From: Cycas panzhihuaensis
Taxonomy: Eukaryota > Cycadophyta
Length of the DNA stretch: 64,000 nucleotides
Direction of reading: 5' to 3'
NCBI GenBank assembly: GCA_023213395.1
Contig: CM041465.1
Coordinates: 95,425,741 to 95,489,740 of the forward strand
Below, in pieces: positions 1 through 11,003 of this stretch (position 1 is its first letter; each line of letters starts with the position of its first letter). The notes under the pieces are model-generated. The model saw nothing but the letters and a program-made list of their open reading frames with translations, was not told where the DNA came from and did not search any database. A program made the translations under genes and the position numbers.

Positions 1-6
1 TCCCAC

Positions 7-1515
7 TTGCTTGGAAAGATGGTCTACTTTTCAAAGGGAGCTTTCTATGTTCCATCAAAAGGAGACAAGATCAAGTGGCTTAGAGAAGCCCATACTTCTA
101 AAGTAGCTGGTCACTTTGGTATAGAGAAGACTTTAGCAAACTTGAGAAGATATGTTGTATGGTCAAAAATGCAAAATGATGTAAAAAAATATATAAAAGG
201 ATGTGTAATGTGTAATACTTCTAAGCCTTCTTCTAGAAAATTAGGATTGTATACACCACTACCTATTCCCACTAGGCCTTGGGAAAGTATCTCCATTGAT
301 TTTTTAGGAGGACTTCCCATGACTAGGAAGGGACATGATTATCTTTTTGTTGTTGTAGATAGGTTTAGTAAAATGATATGTCTAATACCTTGTAAGAAGA
401 CAATCACAGGTACAGGAGGCGGTGAGTTATTCTTGAGCATGTATGGAAGAATTTTGGCTTGCCTTCTTCCATCATTTCAGATCGGACACTCGATTCCTTT
501 CATCATTTTGGAAGTCACTATGGGAGATGATGGATACCAAATTGAAGAGGAGTACAAGTTTCCATCCTCAAGCGGATGGACAAACCAAGTAGTGAATGTA
601 ACTTTGGTACATCTATTGAGGGATACAATTCCAAGCATCCAAAGACTTGGGATGAATCATTGGCTTTTCTACAATTTGCTTTTAATAGAGCAATGCATGC
701 ATCACACTCTAAAGCACCTTTTGAAGTTTGTTTGGGATACTTACCTCAAAGTCCATTTGACTTGGAGTTTTCCATGCAAGCTAAGGAAGGATCCACAAAG
801 AGAAGGAGGAGCATGACAAGGCTTTAAGATACTTGAGAAGATCCAGAGAGTCCACAAAGAAGTACATGATCAACTTCTAAGGACTCAACAAAAGTACAAG
901 GAAAGACATGACAAGCATAGGCAAGAGTGTACTTTCCAAGAAGGAGATTTAGTATGGTTATACTTGAGCAAGGAGAGGTTAAAAGGAGAAGGTAAGAAAC
1001 TCAAACCTATAAGGTATGGACCATTCAAGATTTTGAGAAAAGTAGGTGGCAATGCTTTCCAACTTGATCTTCCACCTTATATGAAAATATATTCAGAGTA
1101 AATGCTGAATACTTAAAACTCTTTGAGCCCTCCATGCTAGATGAGGAACAGGACCAGTTCACTTTACCTTGATTGATGATTTGTATTTGGAAAGTGAGGA
1201 GCCTCTCAAGGAAGATTGTATCTTGGAGAGAAAATCTACCAAAACAAGACATAAGACACATGAATCTTCGTGATTGGAGTAGGTGGCAATTGCCTAGTAA
1301 GGCCAAGTGGTTTAGTAGGCAACAAGGAGAACAACACTTCCCCATCTCCAATTCTAAGCCAAACAGAGTTGGCTATTTTCCAAGGAAGGGGAGCCATGAT
1401 CCGGGAGGATCTACCATATGTTCTGAGGATGCGGAAAATGCTAGGCATTGGCATAACTAACAGAGATATGGCCAAATGGTATCAAAATTCTATGAAATTT
1501 TGTTTGAAGGGATAA
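7..1515 (+). pseudogene. Ty3-gypsy integrase and chromodomain-like tail, decayed fragment
   Basis: This is the 3' part of a chromovirus-like Ty3-gypsy pol gene entering from the left edge. The first frame (7 to about 410) carries the HHCC zinc-binding module (H at HTSKVAGHFG, then CVMC) and the start of the integrase core (SIDFLGGLP with the first catalytic Asp; VVVDRFSKM). The frame then shifts several times. The core reappears in frame +3 at 576-827 (WDESLAFLQFAFNRAMHASH), and a GPF-box C-terminal region follows at about 900-1100 (GDLVWLYLSKERL, PIRYGPFKILRKVGGNAF). From 1150 to 1515 a broken acidic/basic tail may be a decayed chromodomain; that part is weak. No open frame crosses the whole region, so it is inactive. 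Integrase inserts the cDNA copy into the genome; here only the remnant is seen. Confidence 0.9.
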
Positions 1516-3180
1516 GACACATCCCACTAGATGTGTACAAAAGGTGGGGTTCAGAAAATATTATTTGATTAGAGTTCAAGCCTTGTCTTTGCATAAAAAT
1601 TAATCCCACAGCTAGCAGAAAAAAAATAGAAAATATATATTATAATTATATGAATAGAAACATGGCCAAATGACATCCAAATGAGCTAAAATTTTGAGGA
1701 AGCGAAGGAGACATGCGTTCCTATAGGTGTACCAAATTTGAGCTGAATTGGAGTCTGTTAAGGTCAGTTACAAGCCGCAAATTTTAAGAATTGCATGAAG
1801 GCCACTTCGACAGCAGAAAAACAGCAAATACATATTATTATTAAATGAATAAAAATGCAGTCAAATGACATCCAAATGAGCTGGAAATTTGAGGAAGCTG
1901 AGGGGACATGCGTTCCTATATGTGTACCAAATTTGAGCTAAATTGGAGTATGTTAAGATCTGTTACAAGTTGCAACGTTTTAAGAATTGTATGAAGGCCA
2001 CTTGGACAACATGCATTCTGGTGGTTAGTGATTATACTTGCATGATTGCCACTTGTTAAACATGCAATTCAGGTTTCTTTCTATAAATTGAGCCCTTCTA
2101 CAGGTTGGAGAGGTGGTTCTTGGAGACTTGACTTGGGAAGCATCCTTGGAGAAGCATTTGGAGGGTTGGAATCCCCCTTATGGTATAATTGTAACATTTA
2201 CTCCTTGTAATTTTACCATTCTTTTGCTAGTTGATTTCTCCACCATTAAATGGAGATTTTCATGGTTTAATAAAAGTATTACTCATCATACTTTTGGATC
2301 AATGTCAAGAATAATTGATTTGGTGTAGAATTTTCCTTTCATGGGCTCATTATTGTTTTGATGTTATTGAGCTTTCTACACTAACTCCCAGGATCTCAAG
2401 GAGGAAAGGTTGATAATTGATTTCTTCACCAACTAAGCTCTTTTGGGATCATGCATATAAAATGAATGAATATGATGTGGTGGATCACGTCTTCAAAGGA
2501 AGGAAAGCCCCATGAGAAAGCAAATGTATCAAAAAATAACCTTATCATAGAAAAAATAGATAATTTGTAGCTTTCTAAAGTGATTTTGATGTCAATAGTA
2601 ATTAAAAAGAAGTATAATCTACTTTGATAAGTTCCATAAGAGCTAGGGAAAATTCTGCCTAAGAAAATAGAGAAAAGCCCCTCCCTATTTGTAAGGAAAT
2701 TGATAAGAAATGAAATTCATTTTCACAAGAGAGAGTAAGAGAAATGAGCTACCCAGAGGCCATTTTTCTCATTTTTTAGGCATTTAGGAACTCATTCTAA
2801 TAAAGGATTGGCTCTAGAGCATCATTATCAAAAGCATGGAGCAGAGAGCAAGATACCTGGTAAGTCAGAAATATTATTTTTTTATTTTTTTTATTTTTTC
2901 ATTGAAAAATGTAACAATGCAGTGCAAAAAATATAAGCACTGCACTAAAATTATGATTAACTAGCAAAAAATATAGGAATAGAACTAAAAATATGATTTC
3001 GTAATTTAGGGCAATCAAAAGAAATCAAATTTTTTACTATAAAATCGTATTTTTTAATTGTGAAATCATGTTTCTAATTATATAGCCACACTTTTAAACT
3101 TTGCTTAGAAAAGCCTTAAAGAAAAAGAAAAAAAAGAAATAAAATCAAGGAACTAACATGATCTTTATGATATGATGTAG
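1516..3180. other. Retroelement 3' flank, AT-rich, no gene
   Basis: No coding region is supported. The stretch directly follows the gypsy integrase remnant and probably includes its 3' untranslated region and a decayed 3' LTR, but no second copy lies in the window, so the ends cannot be set. It contains a tandem duplication (listed separately) and T-rich runs near 2877-2906. Confidence 0.5.
1610..2012 (+). repeat. Direct tandem duplication, about 195-bp unit, two copies
   Basis: Two diverged head-to-tail copies begin near 1610 and 1805. Anchors are the motif TGACATCCAAATGAGCT at about 1670 and 1865, the motif GGACATGCGTTCCTATA in the second copy with its counterpart 195 bp earlier, and GAATTG(C/T)ATGAAGGCCACTT at the end of each copy. 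The period is 195 bp. Such duplications are common in UTRs of plant LTR elements. Confidence 0.85.
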
Positions 3181-4074
3181 GCCCTGTATAGAGTGCAGAT
3201 GCGAGAAAATGAGAGGATGGGCATTGGGGATCTAATCAACCAACTGGATAAGGTGAGATGGGTGATCTTAAGAGAGTGTGGACTTTCACGAGCTAGTGGA
3301 TCAACCTAGTTAGTCATGGAGCACAAGATCTAACATGACTTTATTAGTTGTTGGGTCCCAAGATGTAACATCTTTCGAGTACAGGCTATCGAAGAGATGG
3401 AGATCACTCCAAAAGATGTGGGGAGGATCCTAGGAGTGAGTTGGTATGGAGAATAGGTGAGGCTCATCCAGGCAACTAGCGAGGAGTCCCAGATGATGTG
3501 TAGTGAGTACCTGATAAGTTTTGCTAATCAAATTAGCCAGCATGGAATATTAGTGGAGGCTATCTAGATAGCAAGTGATATTCCTATAGTTAGGAGGATC
3601 ATTACCTTGATCATCATTTACAAGATAGCCAAAACCCAAAATTTCATCGGGGTTTCAGCTTAGTAGATAGGTGTAGTGAGGAGGTGTGAGAAGGGGATCC
3701 AGATTAACTTGGGATAATATATAGTGGATAGTATTAGCCGCTAGCTATCTAGGATTCGGAGGATAAGGAAAGAAGGATTCTCATACAGCTCAATATTGAT
3801 GTGTTAACTATATGATCATGTTCCACTCATGAGGCCAGGAGGAGAGTTAGGGGAGCTAACTATCATGGATCTAGGGATAAATAGGTGGCACATGAGGTCA
3901 AGTATCCATAACATACCAGCTATTCAGGCTAGGAGTACACATAATCCACTCCTTAGTAGGATGATAAGGAGATAGCTCATAGAGGATATACATACAGGGC
4001 TATTGGTATGGAGTGAGGACGAGATGGATGTCACAAAGAGGGCAGTAGCGAAAGAGGCTCATGTGGTTAGATGA
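3181..4074 (+). pseudogene. Decayed ~298-codon frame, plant-mobile-domain-like or retroelement ORF
   Basis: Reading from 3181, one frame runs 298 codons to a TGA at 4072-4074 with no frameshift. It is broken only by about a dozen TAG/TAA codons. The readable parts look like real protein, for example EEMEITPKDVGRILGVSWYG, DIPIVRRIITLIIIYKIAKT and NIPAIQARSTHNPLL. The pattern E-M-x-I-T-x-x-D-V-x-x-I-L-G resembles the plant mobile domain (aminotransferase-like) found in plant transposon and MAIN-like proteins. That assignment rests on resemblance recalled from the family, not on a search. The same frame still holds several intact CAG/CAA codons. The simplest reading is loss of Gln codons by C-to-T change. 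It could instead be a gag-like ORF of an unclassified element. Confidence 0.55.
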
Positions 4075-5050
4075 GGGAGAGGAAGAGGATGGGATAGAGG
4101 AGGATGAAATGGGAGAGATGGTAGGGATGGTAGGGAGATATGAGGAGGAGGCAAAAGAGGTGCCTCATTTAGTGGAGGAGCAAGAGGGAGTCATTAGGTA
4201 TTAGAGAGAGTAGGTGGAGCACCTGTGGAGGGTAGAGGAGGCTCCATATAGAGCATGGAGCTAGGTTTAAAAAATAGATAGGGTAGAGGCAGAGGGAGTG
4301 GAATATGAGAGGGTGAGGCTTCTTAGGAGGCTCCCCATGAGCCACAAGGAGAGGGAGTACCATCAGTCAAGGAGGCAATGGGAGAAGAGCCAATGAGAAG
4401 AAATGTGCCACCAGGTATAACATTTAATTTATTTGTTTCATATTAGATTATATTGCTTCATCGTTGAGGATTTTTCATTCTAGGAGATTGATCATGAATT
4501 ACGTGTTTTCATTGGATAGGTGATGAGATGGTGAGCTTGAGAGAGGTACAAAGGACACTAGAGTTAATATTCCTCTACATTCCAGCATTAGAGGAGGACC
4601 AGTATGGAACATAATAGATCGTACTTTGTTGGGATATCACATTAACTATTATAGCCATGCTCTTTGAGTTGGAGATCTTTATATGGATACATAAGTAGAA
4701 TTGAGGACACGAGGGCTGGAGCTCAAAGCAGCCAAGGATAAGAGACAACACTTACAGAGGATGTTGTTGTCTCAGGTAGGAGCATGATATACTCCATCAG
4801 CGAGTCCCACTATTTAGTAGAAATGACACCACATTCCACCCCATGGTGAATCTACACGAGGAGACTTTAGGCAGGAGGGAGAGAGTGGATTTGAGTTTCT
4901 TAAAGGGATCTCATAAGGAATCACATAGATGAGTGTATCGTGTATTATATAGGGAGATAAGAGAGAGATGAGAGGCATTTTGTAAGCCTTGTTATATACC
5001 ATAAGTCACATGAGTGACAGATGTACTAAATCTTTTTGTTATCATATGTT

Positions 5051-5052
<2 letters not shown>

Positions 5053-5089
<37 letters not shown>
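5053..5089. repeat. (TG)n microsatellite
   Basis: About 18 uninterrupted TG units, followed by a TA-rich segment. Confidence 0.97.
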
Positions 5090-5093
<4 letters not shown>

Positions 5094-5261
5094 ATATATA
5101 TCTCCTTCTCTTTAAAACTTGTGTATGGATACTTGACTCTAAACCCTTTTTCCCCTTATTCTCCATTTTGGATTGAGTATAGGATACATTCATCAGTGTG
5201 ATTGTCCAAAGAAACATGTAATAATTTTATTATTTTTCACTTTTTTTTGTTCTTTTGTAGT

Positions 5262-5284
5262 TATATATATATATATATATATAT
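5262..5284. repeat. (TA)n microsatellite
   Basis: About 11 uninterrupted TA units. Confidence 0.95.
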
Positions 5285-6114
5285 GTTGGGATTTTTATCA
5301 TAATATGTATTTGATAGTTTATACTTATTCCAGAGTGAGGAGGTTCAGGAAAGAAAAAGATTATAAGACAGAGTGAAAAATAGAAAATAAATAAAAGACA
5401 AAAGGGAGCAGGTGAAAGATTTACTTATTCTATTTTTATAAAGTTAAATCCATCTAAAATAAATGGTAATAAGGTTATAAAAGTAGAAGATGGAATGATA
5501 TAAATCCTTTGAAAGAAACTCATATAATTCATATCATACTCCTAACTAATTATATAGATGTAGAATAAAGTTCACATTTATATAATATATCATGAAGAAA
5601 ACAAGTTATTTACCAAATAAAAAGTTAATCTCACTTAATAAATAATTAGTCATATGAGTATACTAGATTCTCATTGGCTCCTTCCAAGACCAAGAAGCTT
5701 TTAGGGACTTACCCCTAGCCAAGATCCTCCATGGCCTAAGATTCCCACATGGGTCTATCCCTTTCAAATACTTCATTTTAATCTTCTACCTATCATCTTA
5801 ATTTTCAAACTAATTAAATTTATATTTTCCCAAATCCATAGTCTATACTCGTTATAGAGTGGTAGTTTATATTCGTTTCAAAGTGGTAGTTTATACTTGT
5901 TATGGAGTGAGATACCCCCAGCTAAAAATATGAAAGTCAAATAAAATGATCATCCAAGATAGAGGAAACAAGAGCATCAACTTCAAGATTAAGAAAATGA
6001 GGGATATATTGAATGGTAACTGAAGAAAAGAGGGATAACAAAGATGAAGCCTAATGATGAAGAAGAAGGAGTTGTAAAGAGTGAACCTGATACATCCCAA
6101 TCAACTCATAGATT

Positions 6115-6400
6115 ATAACCTAAGAGTCAACATATATAGTAATAGGTCTAAGGTAAAGGTGAAATATATAAGATAAGGCTCTTATAATAGAAAGGTATTT
6201 AGCTTCATTATTGGTTGCCCTAGGTATAAAAGATCTTATGGAAAGAAGATAACTTCTTAATTGGTCATAAATCACCCAAGCAGAAGCAAACAGTCCTAGG
6301 TTTCCCCTACTACCTCTATCAGTGAACATAATCAATGCCATGGGAATAATAGGACCAAAGTTTGGAGACGATGTGATCAATAGAGGAAGGTACGAGAATC
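6115..6400 (-). pseudogene. Archaeal-type additional RNase H, decayed (element E)
   Basis: A short minus-strand frame reads FTDRGSRGNLG followed by ATNNEAKYLSIIRAL and ITIYVDS. These are the three conserved blocks (Asp, Glu, Asp) of the RNase H fold, and they align with the intact copy at 29096-29518 in element A (FTDGGSRGNPG, NNEAEYIAVIEAL, LLCDSQ). Substitutions include the second Gly of the first block and E-to-K in the NNEAE block. It lies about 1 kb 3' of the integrase, the position of the extra RNase H in element A. It is truncated after the third block. Confidence 0.75.
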
Positions 6401-7384
6401 AATTGATAAAGAGACACTGATAAATAACATCAATTCTAATTATGGTGAAGAAAAAGAAGAAACATAATTGGAATGATTATGATCGATACTAGTAAGGTGT
6501 CAAGTAGGGTTTGATTATAATTGAGGCCATGGTGGACCTAAGTAGCTAGATCTAAAAATCCTGAATAACTCATCCAAATGAACCTAACCTACAAATAGAT
6601 AGTTAGGGAAAAAGTCATCATGTGACTTGCCCCGGATTACAAGAGGATGATAACAATATACTTTTTTTACTTTCTTTTTTTTTCTTCTTCTTCACTTTTA
6701 TTTATTTATTTCTATTTGCTTTCACTTTCACTCTTTTCTTTCTTTTTTATAAGAAGGAAACCATAATCTTCTAACTATGAAATTCTTTCACTCAATACAA
6801 CAAGTATTTGTCCTTTTTAATAGAATCTAAAATAAAAGAAACCAAACTCCTTAAAGATTGAACCGCGAGAACAAAGGATATCAAAATCATGGTGTCTCTA
6901 AATGTAAAGGGAAGATGATAAAATAAGTATCTACTTCAAAAGATCAATAGAGTAGACCAAGGATAATAAAGACAATCAAAGAAAATAGGTGATATATGGC
7001 CAAAAACGAATCCTCAAGGTGAAGTACTAGCAAATGAAAGTATGATCTCAACCAATGACCAAATATATGAAGTTGATAGAAGTGTTTCTCTTTCCAGGAT
7101 GAAAATATGATAAGGCTGGAGGGGCAGATTCTCCTTTGAGTACAGAACTCAAAAGAGAATAAGATCCAAATATGGTGATAGAAAGCTCATGATCAATGCA
7201 AATACTAGAAAGAGTAAAAGATTTATATGATCATGAGTAGGACCTCTTATAAAAACAAAACGACGCTAAATAGAAAGCAAAAAAAACTAAAAAAATGAGA
7301 AATTGCTCATAGTTATAGCTCATTAGGTAAAGAAAAGTCTCAAAGCCATAGTTTATCCTCATTGTGAAGGGGAAGAATGTGTAT
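6401..7384. other. Spacer between archaeal RNase H and integrase of element E
   Basis: AT-rich sequence without a supported gene. In element A the corresponding spacer is about 1.4 kb and also non-coding. A pyrimidine-rich run lies at 6661-6750. Confidence 0.5.
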
Positions 7385-8450
7385 TATTAGGTATAAAATT
7401 TTCTTAGATATTGAGAAGTAGCAGATCTTTTAAATTCTAATCCTTCCAATGTCAAAATTTGATAAGCTCCATTAGTCAAATCTTTAATTACTAGAAAATG
7501 TCACATCCACTTAGGAGAAAATCTACATTTCTTATCATACAAATAGTCTAACTTTAATACTTTATCACCCATATTAAACCTCCTAGGTCTAAGATGCTTG
7601 CCATGTGTAGCTTAGAACCTAGCCCTAGATGCCATATTATTTTGCAAGGCTTGTAAACGAGTCTCATCTAATTTCTCAAGTTCCAAGAGATGTGCTTCTA
7701 TTTAAAATTCCTCGTCAGTAAACTCCTTTAATATGACATGTAAGGAAATAATTTCAATCTCTAATGGGAGGATGACCTTGATACCATAAACAAAAGAAAA
7801 TAGTATCATACATGTGGCATTCCTAATGGAGATCCTATAGGTCCATAATACTAGAAATAATTGAGTGTGCCAATCCCTATAAGAGGTAGCAATTTTCTTA
7901 GCTAAAAGCTTAGCCAAGATCTTATTAAAAGCTTCCACCTAGCCATTTGAATGAGGGTGATAAGAGGTAGATACCCTATGAGTGATATGGAACTTGCTAC
8001 ATAATTCGCTGACATGGGGATTATAGAATAAAGTCCTATTATCAGTAGTAATAACATCTGACACCTCAAATCTACAAATGATATGCTAAAATATAAACGT
8101 GACAATAATTTTTCCAATAGTAGTGACTAATGGGGTAACTTTACTCTATTTCATAAAATATTAAGTTATAGTTAGGATAAATTTATACCCATTAGATGAT
8201 ACTAGAAAAATCTAACTAATGAGATCAAAAACCCATTGGGTAAAAGGCCAAGGTGAAATTATTAATTTCATTTCTTGTGCAGGCTTATGTATAAATATTG
8301 CATGAAATTAGCATTTATGGAATTTTTGGATATAAGAATAAGCATCTCTGAACAAAATAGGCCAATAATAGCCCATGTGAAGTATATGTTGGGATATTGA
8401 TCGACTAGAGAGGCACCTTAGTAGGCTTCCTTCAAAAGAACACTTATAAA
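7385..8450 (-). pseudogene. Ty3-gypsy integrase, decayed (element E)
   Basis: The minus strand shows the integrase core and C-terminal domain. The first catalytic Asp lies near 8230-8270 (SPWPFTQWVFDLIS), the second near 8040 (TTDNRTLFYNP), and the Glu near 7930 (VEAFNKILAKLL). WTYRISIRNAT follows at about 7820. The C-terminal GPF-like region at 7390-7640 reads NMGDKVLKLDYLYDKKCRF and TNGAYQILTLEGLEF, matching the tail retained in element A (NNGAYRIATLEGLEF). Several TAG/TAA stops interrupt it. Confidence 0.85.
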
Positions 8451-8756
8451 GTACATCTTCAAGTAAAAGGTATTGCTTAGCAGCAACTCAAATTCATCTT
8501 CTCTTCTTTAAAGTTGCAAGAGAAGGGAAAGATTAATCATAAAGATATAATCTAATCTCTCCATACCATGGATCATCATAAGGGATGACTTGGATATGGA
8601 GGATGTGTTTATCGGGGAGGGAATCATCAACTAGTTAGCTAGCAAGATTAAGGAGAGGAGCATCGGCCATGATCTTGGGGATGATCATGCCCTTTCAGAC
8701 TTCCTACTAATCACTTACAAATCAAACTCTTGAAGTAGTAAATATGAATTACTTAA

Positions 8757-10685
8757 TCATCCAGTGAGGTTAGACATAGTAAGCAAGTATCTTATAGGAT
8801 CTAATTGAATCAAGAGGTGGACCCTATCCCCAAGTAGGTAGTGGCATAACTTCTTAGTAGCAAAAATTAGAGCAAGGCATTTTTTTTTAGGGAAATGATA
8901 GTAAAGTTCAATAGCCATGAGGGTCTTACTAATGAAATAAATAGCTCGTTCTTTACTAAAGTTATCCTCTTGAGCTAGTATTCCCATTAATGACTCCTCT
9001 ATAGCTAAAGTATATAAGATAAATGGTCTATCAAACCTTGGTGGAGCAAGGATAGGTGTTGAAATCAAGGCTTGCTTTAGCTTATCAAAGGACTCTTGAA
9101 CTTGATGAATCCATCGTAACTCAATATCTTTCTTTAAAATATTGGTGATAGACTTGGCATCTAAGGCAAAATTGGCAATAAAACATCTTAAGAAGCTAAG
9201 TCTACTTAGAAAATATTTAATTTGCCTCTAGGTCTTAGGGGAAGGCATTTCGACAATTGTCTTGATCTTATCAAGATTAATTCTAATCCCATCATGGGAA
9301 ATAATATTTCCTAACATCATTCTTGACGTAATGACAAAAACGCACTTAGAAGGATTAAGGCATAAATGATATTTCTTACATCTTTCAAAGATCATACTAA
9401 GGTCATGGAGATGATCATGCCTCTTATAGGAAACAACAAACATATCATCTAATTATATAGTAATGATGTTACCAATCAAGTCATGGAAAATATGCACCAT
9501 AGTTTTTTGATACGTAGCACCAATATTCTTCAAACTAAATGGCATGACTTTATAAATAAAAGTGCCCTAGGGAGTAGTAAAAGCAGTCTTATGATGGTTG
9601 TGAGGTGAAATAGAGATCTGATTATATCTTAAAAGTCTATCCATAAGGGACATTACCTCAAAACTAGTCGCCTGGTCCCCAATCTAATCTAGAAAAGGGA
9701 GGCGAAAATTATCCTTGGGACACATCTCATTGATATCATGAAAGTTGATGTAGATTCAGATTAAATCATTCTTTTTTGCTACAGGAACTATGTTAGAAAC
9801 CCATTGAAAATAATCAACATTCTCATTGAATCCAACTCCTAATAACTTCTCCACGTGTTATTTAATAGCAAGGGAGACGCGTAGATAAATAGGGTGTTGT
9901 TTTTGCCATTTAGGTTTAATACCAAGAATTACTGTGATGTTGTGTTTGATAACTTGGGAGTCCATGCCATGCATATATTTATAGTCCCACACAAAAATTG
10001 AGTAGAAGTCATGAAAGAGATCCTTAAACCGAGCCATCTCTTGGGGAGTACAGTTAGCTCCCAACTTGATAATTCTAGGAACATCTCCTATCTCTAAGTC
10101 TACATTGATGATTTACTCCCTAAGCATTGCATTTCCTTCCTCAAAATAAGGAGGGATAGGCTTTATTAAAGAAATAGACTCTTGAGGTTAAGAGCGATTA
10201 ACTATTACCTTTGAAAAACCCAACTTATGATATCCATCAAGGAAATGCAGAGATAAACTTGCTAGATGCTCTACAATTACCTCATTATGTTCAAAATGAT
10301 CTAACTAGAAGAGGTTAACAAGGAGAAGGTTTCTAAGTAGAGAAGTAGACAAAGAAAGAGGCCTAAAAGGTAAAAGGGAATCAACCAAAGAGTTTGAACA
10401 ACTGGAAACAAACTTAATGATTGAAGGAACATGAGAAAAGAAAATAGGCCTATTAATAAACTCCCAAGTTGAAGTGAAAGCTCGATTTAATTCTTGATAA
10501 TTATTGCTACGCTCTCAATCAGACAAAGATATTAAGATGAGAAAGGATGGAGAAGAATCCATGCGGGAAGGGGAAGGAAAAGAAATAGTGGAGATTGAAT
10601 TAGCTTCCCATACTCTAGCAAAAGTATTATAATTATTTTGTCCTATATTAAGTAAATCAATATCTTCACCTCCTAATTCTAATAA
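8757..10685 (-). pseudogene. Reverse transcriptase and RNase H, decayed (element E)
   Basis: The minus strand reads, in order, a pre-RT linker (10685 to about 10070), the RT N-terminus (FKDLFHDFYSIFVWDYKYM, aligning with LFQEFQDIFAWDYADM of element A), RT palm and thumb pieces (KYHLCLNPSKCVFV at about 9350; FVVSYKRHDHL just after the catalytic site) and the Ty3 RNase H (ILYTLAIEESLMGILAQED at about 9000; KTLMAIELYYHFPKKKCLAL). Multiple stops and shifts destroy the frame. This shows what the autonomous relatives of A and B would carry in the part those two have lost. Confidence 0.85.
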
Positions 10686-11003
10686 GGTTTATATTCCTCG
10701 CCTAACTCTCACCTTAAAAATGTATGGCCACATACTTCTTCATAGTAAGTAAGATAAGATTATTTTATTATGCACTATCATTATTTTATATTATTTTAAA
10801 TTGGAGGTTGAGGAGGTTTCCCTCCTTCCTCAAAATTATATATCTTATGGGGTTCTAAACCTTGGTGGTCATCAACACCACCATCTCTTTGGAAATTTGA
10901 TATACTCTCTTTACAATGGGTTAATACAATACTATTTCATAAGTGTACTTTGAATATAGCTTGAGTTATATGCATTCACTTGCTATTTTAAGAAATTCTA
11001 ACA
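10686..11003 (+). repeat. Element D left LTR
   Basis: It matches 13979-14297 over its whole length with frequent substitutions. Shared blocks include CACCTTA(A/G)AA, CTCTTTGGAAAT and CAATGGGTTAATACAAT. Confidence 0.85.

Larger units (their letters stand above)
4075..6114. other. Purine-rich continuation of the decayed ORF, then AT-rich sequence
   Basis: From 4075 to about 4420 the + strand is G/A-rich and reads as Gly/Arg/Glu-rich. A possible decayed intron (GTATAAC at about 4415, CATTCTAG at about 4484) is followed by further protein-like pieces up to about 4980, such as LRTRGLELKAAKDKRQHLQ. Beyond 5000 it is AT-rich with microsatellites. At 5838-5915 a 26-bp unit (GT[C/T]TATACTCGTTATAGAGTG and variants) occurs three times. 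No gene is supported. Confidence 0.4.

Noticed and set aside
3181-4074. Stop codon reassignment (TAG/TAA read as Gln)
   Set aside because: Plant nuclear genes use the standard code, the PPR gene here follows it, and the neighbouring elements show the same decay pattern.
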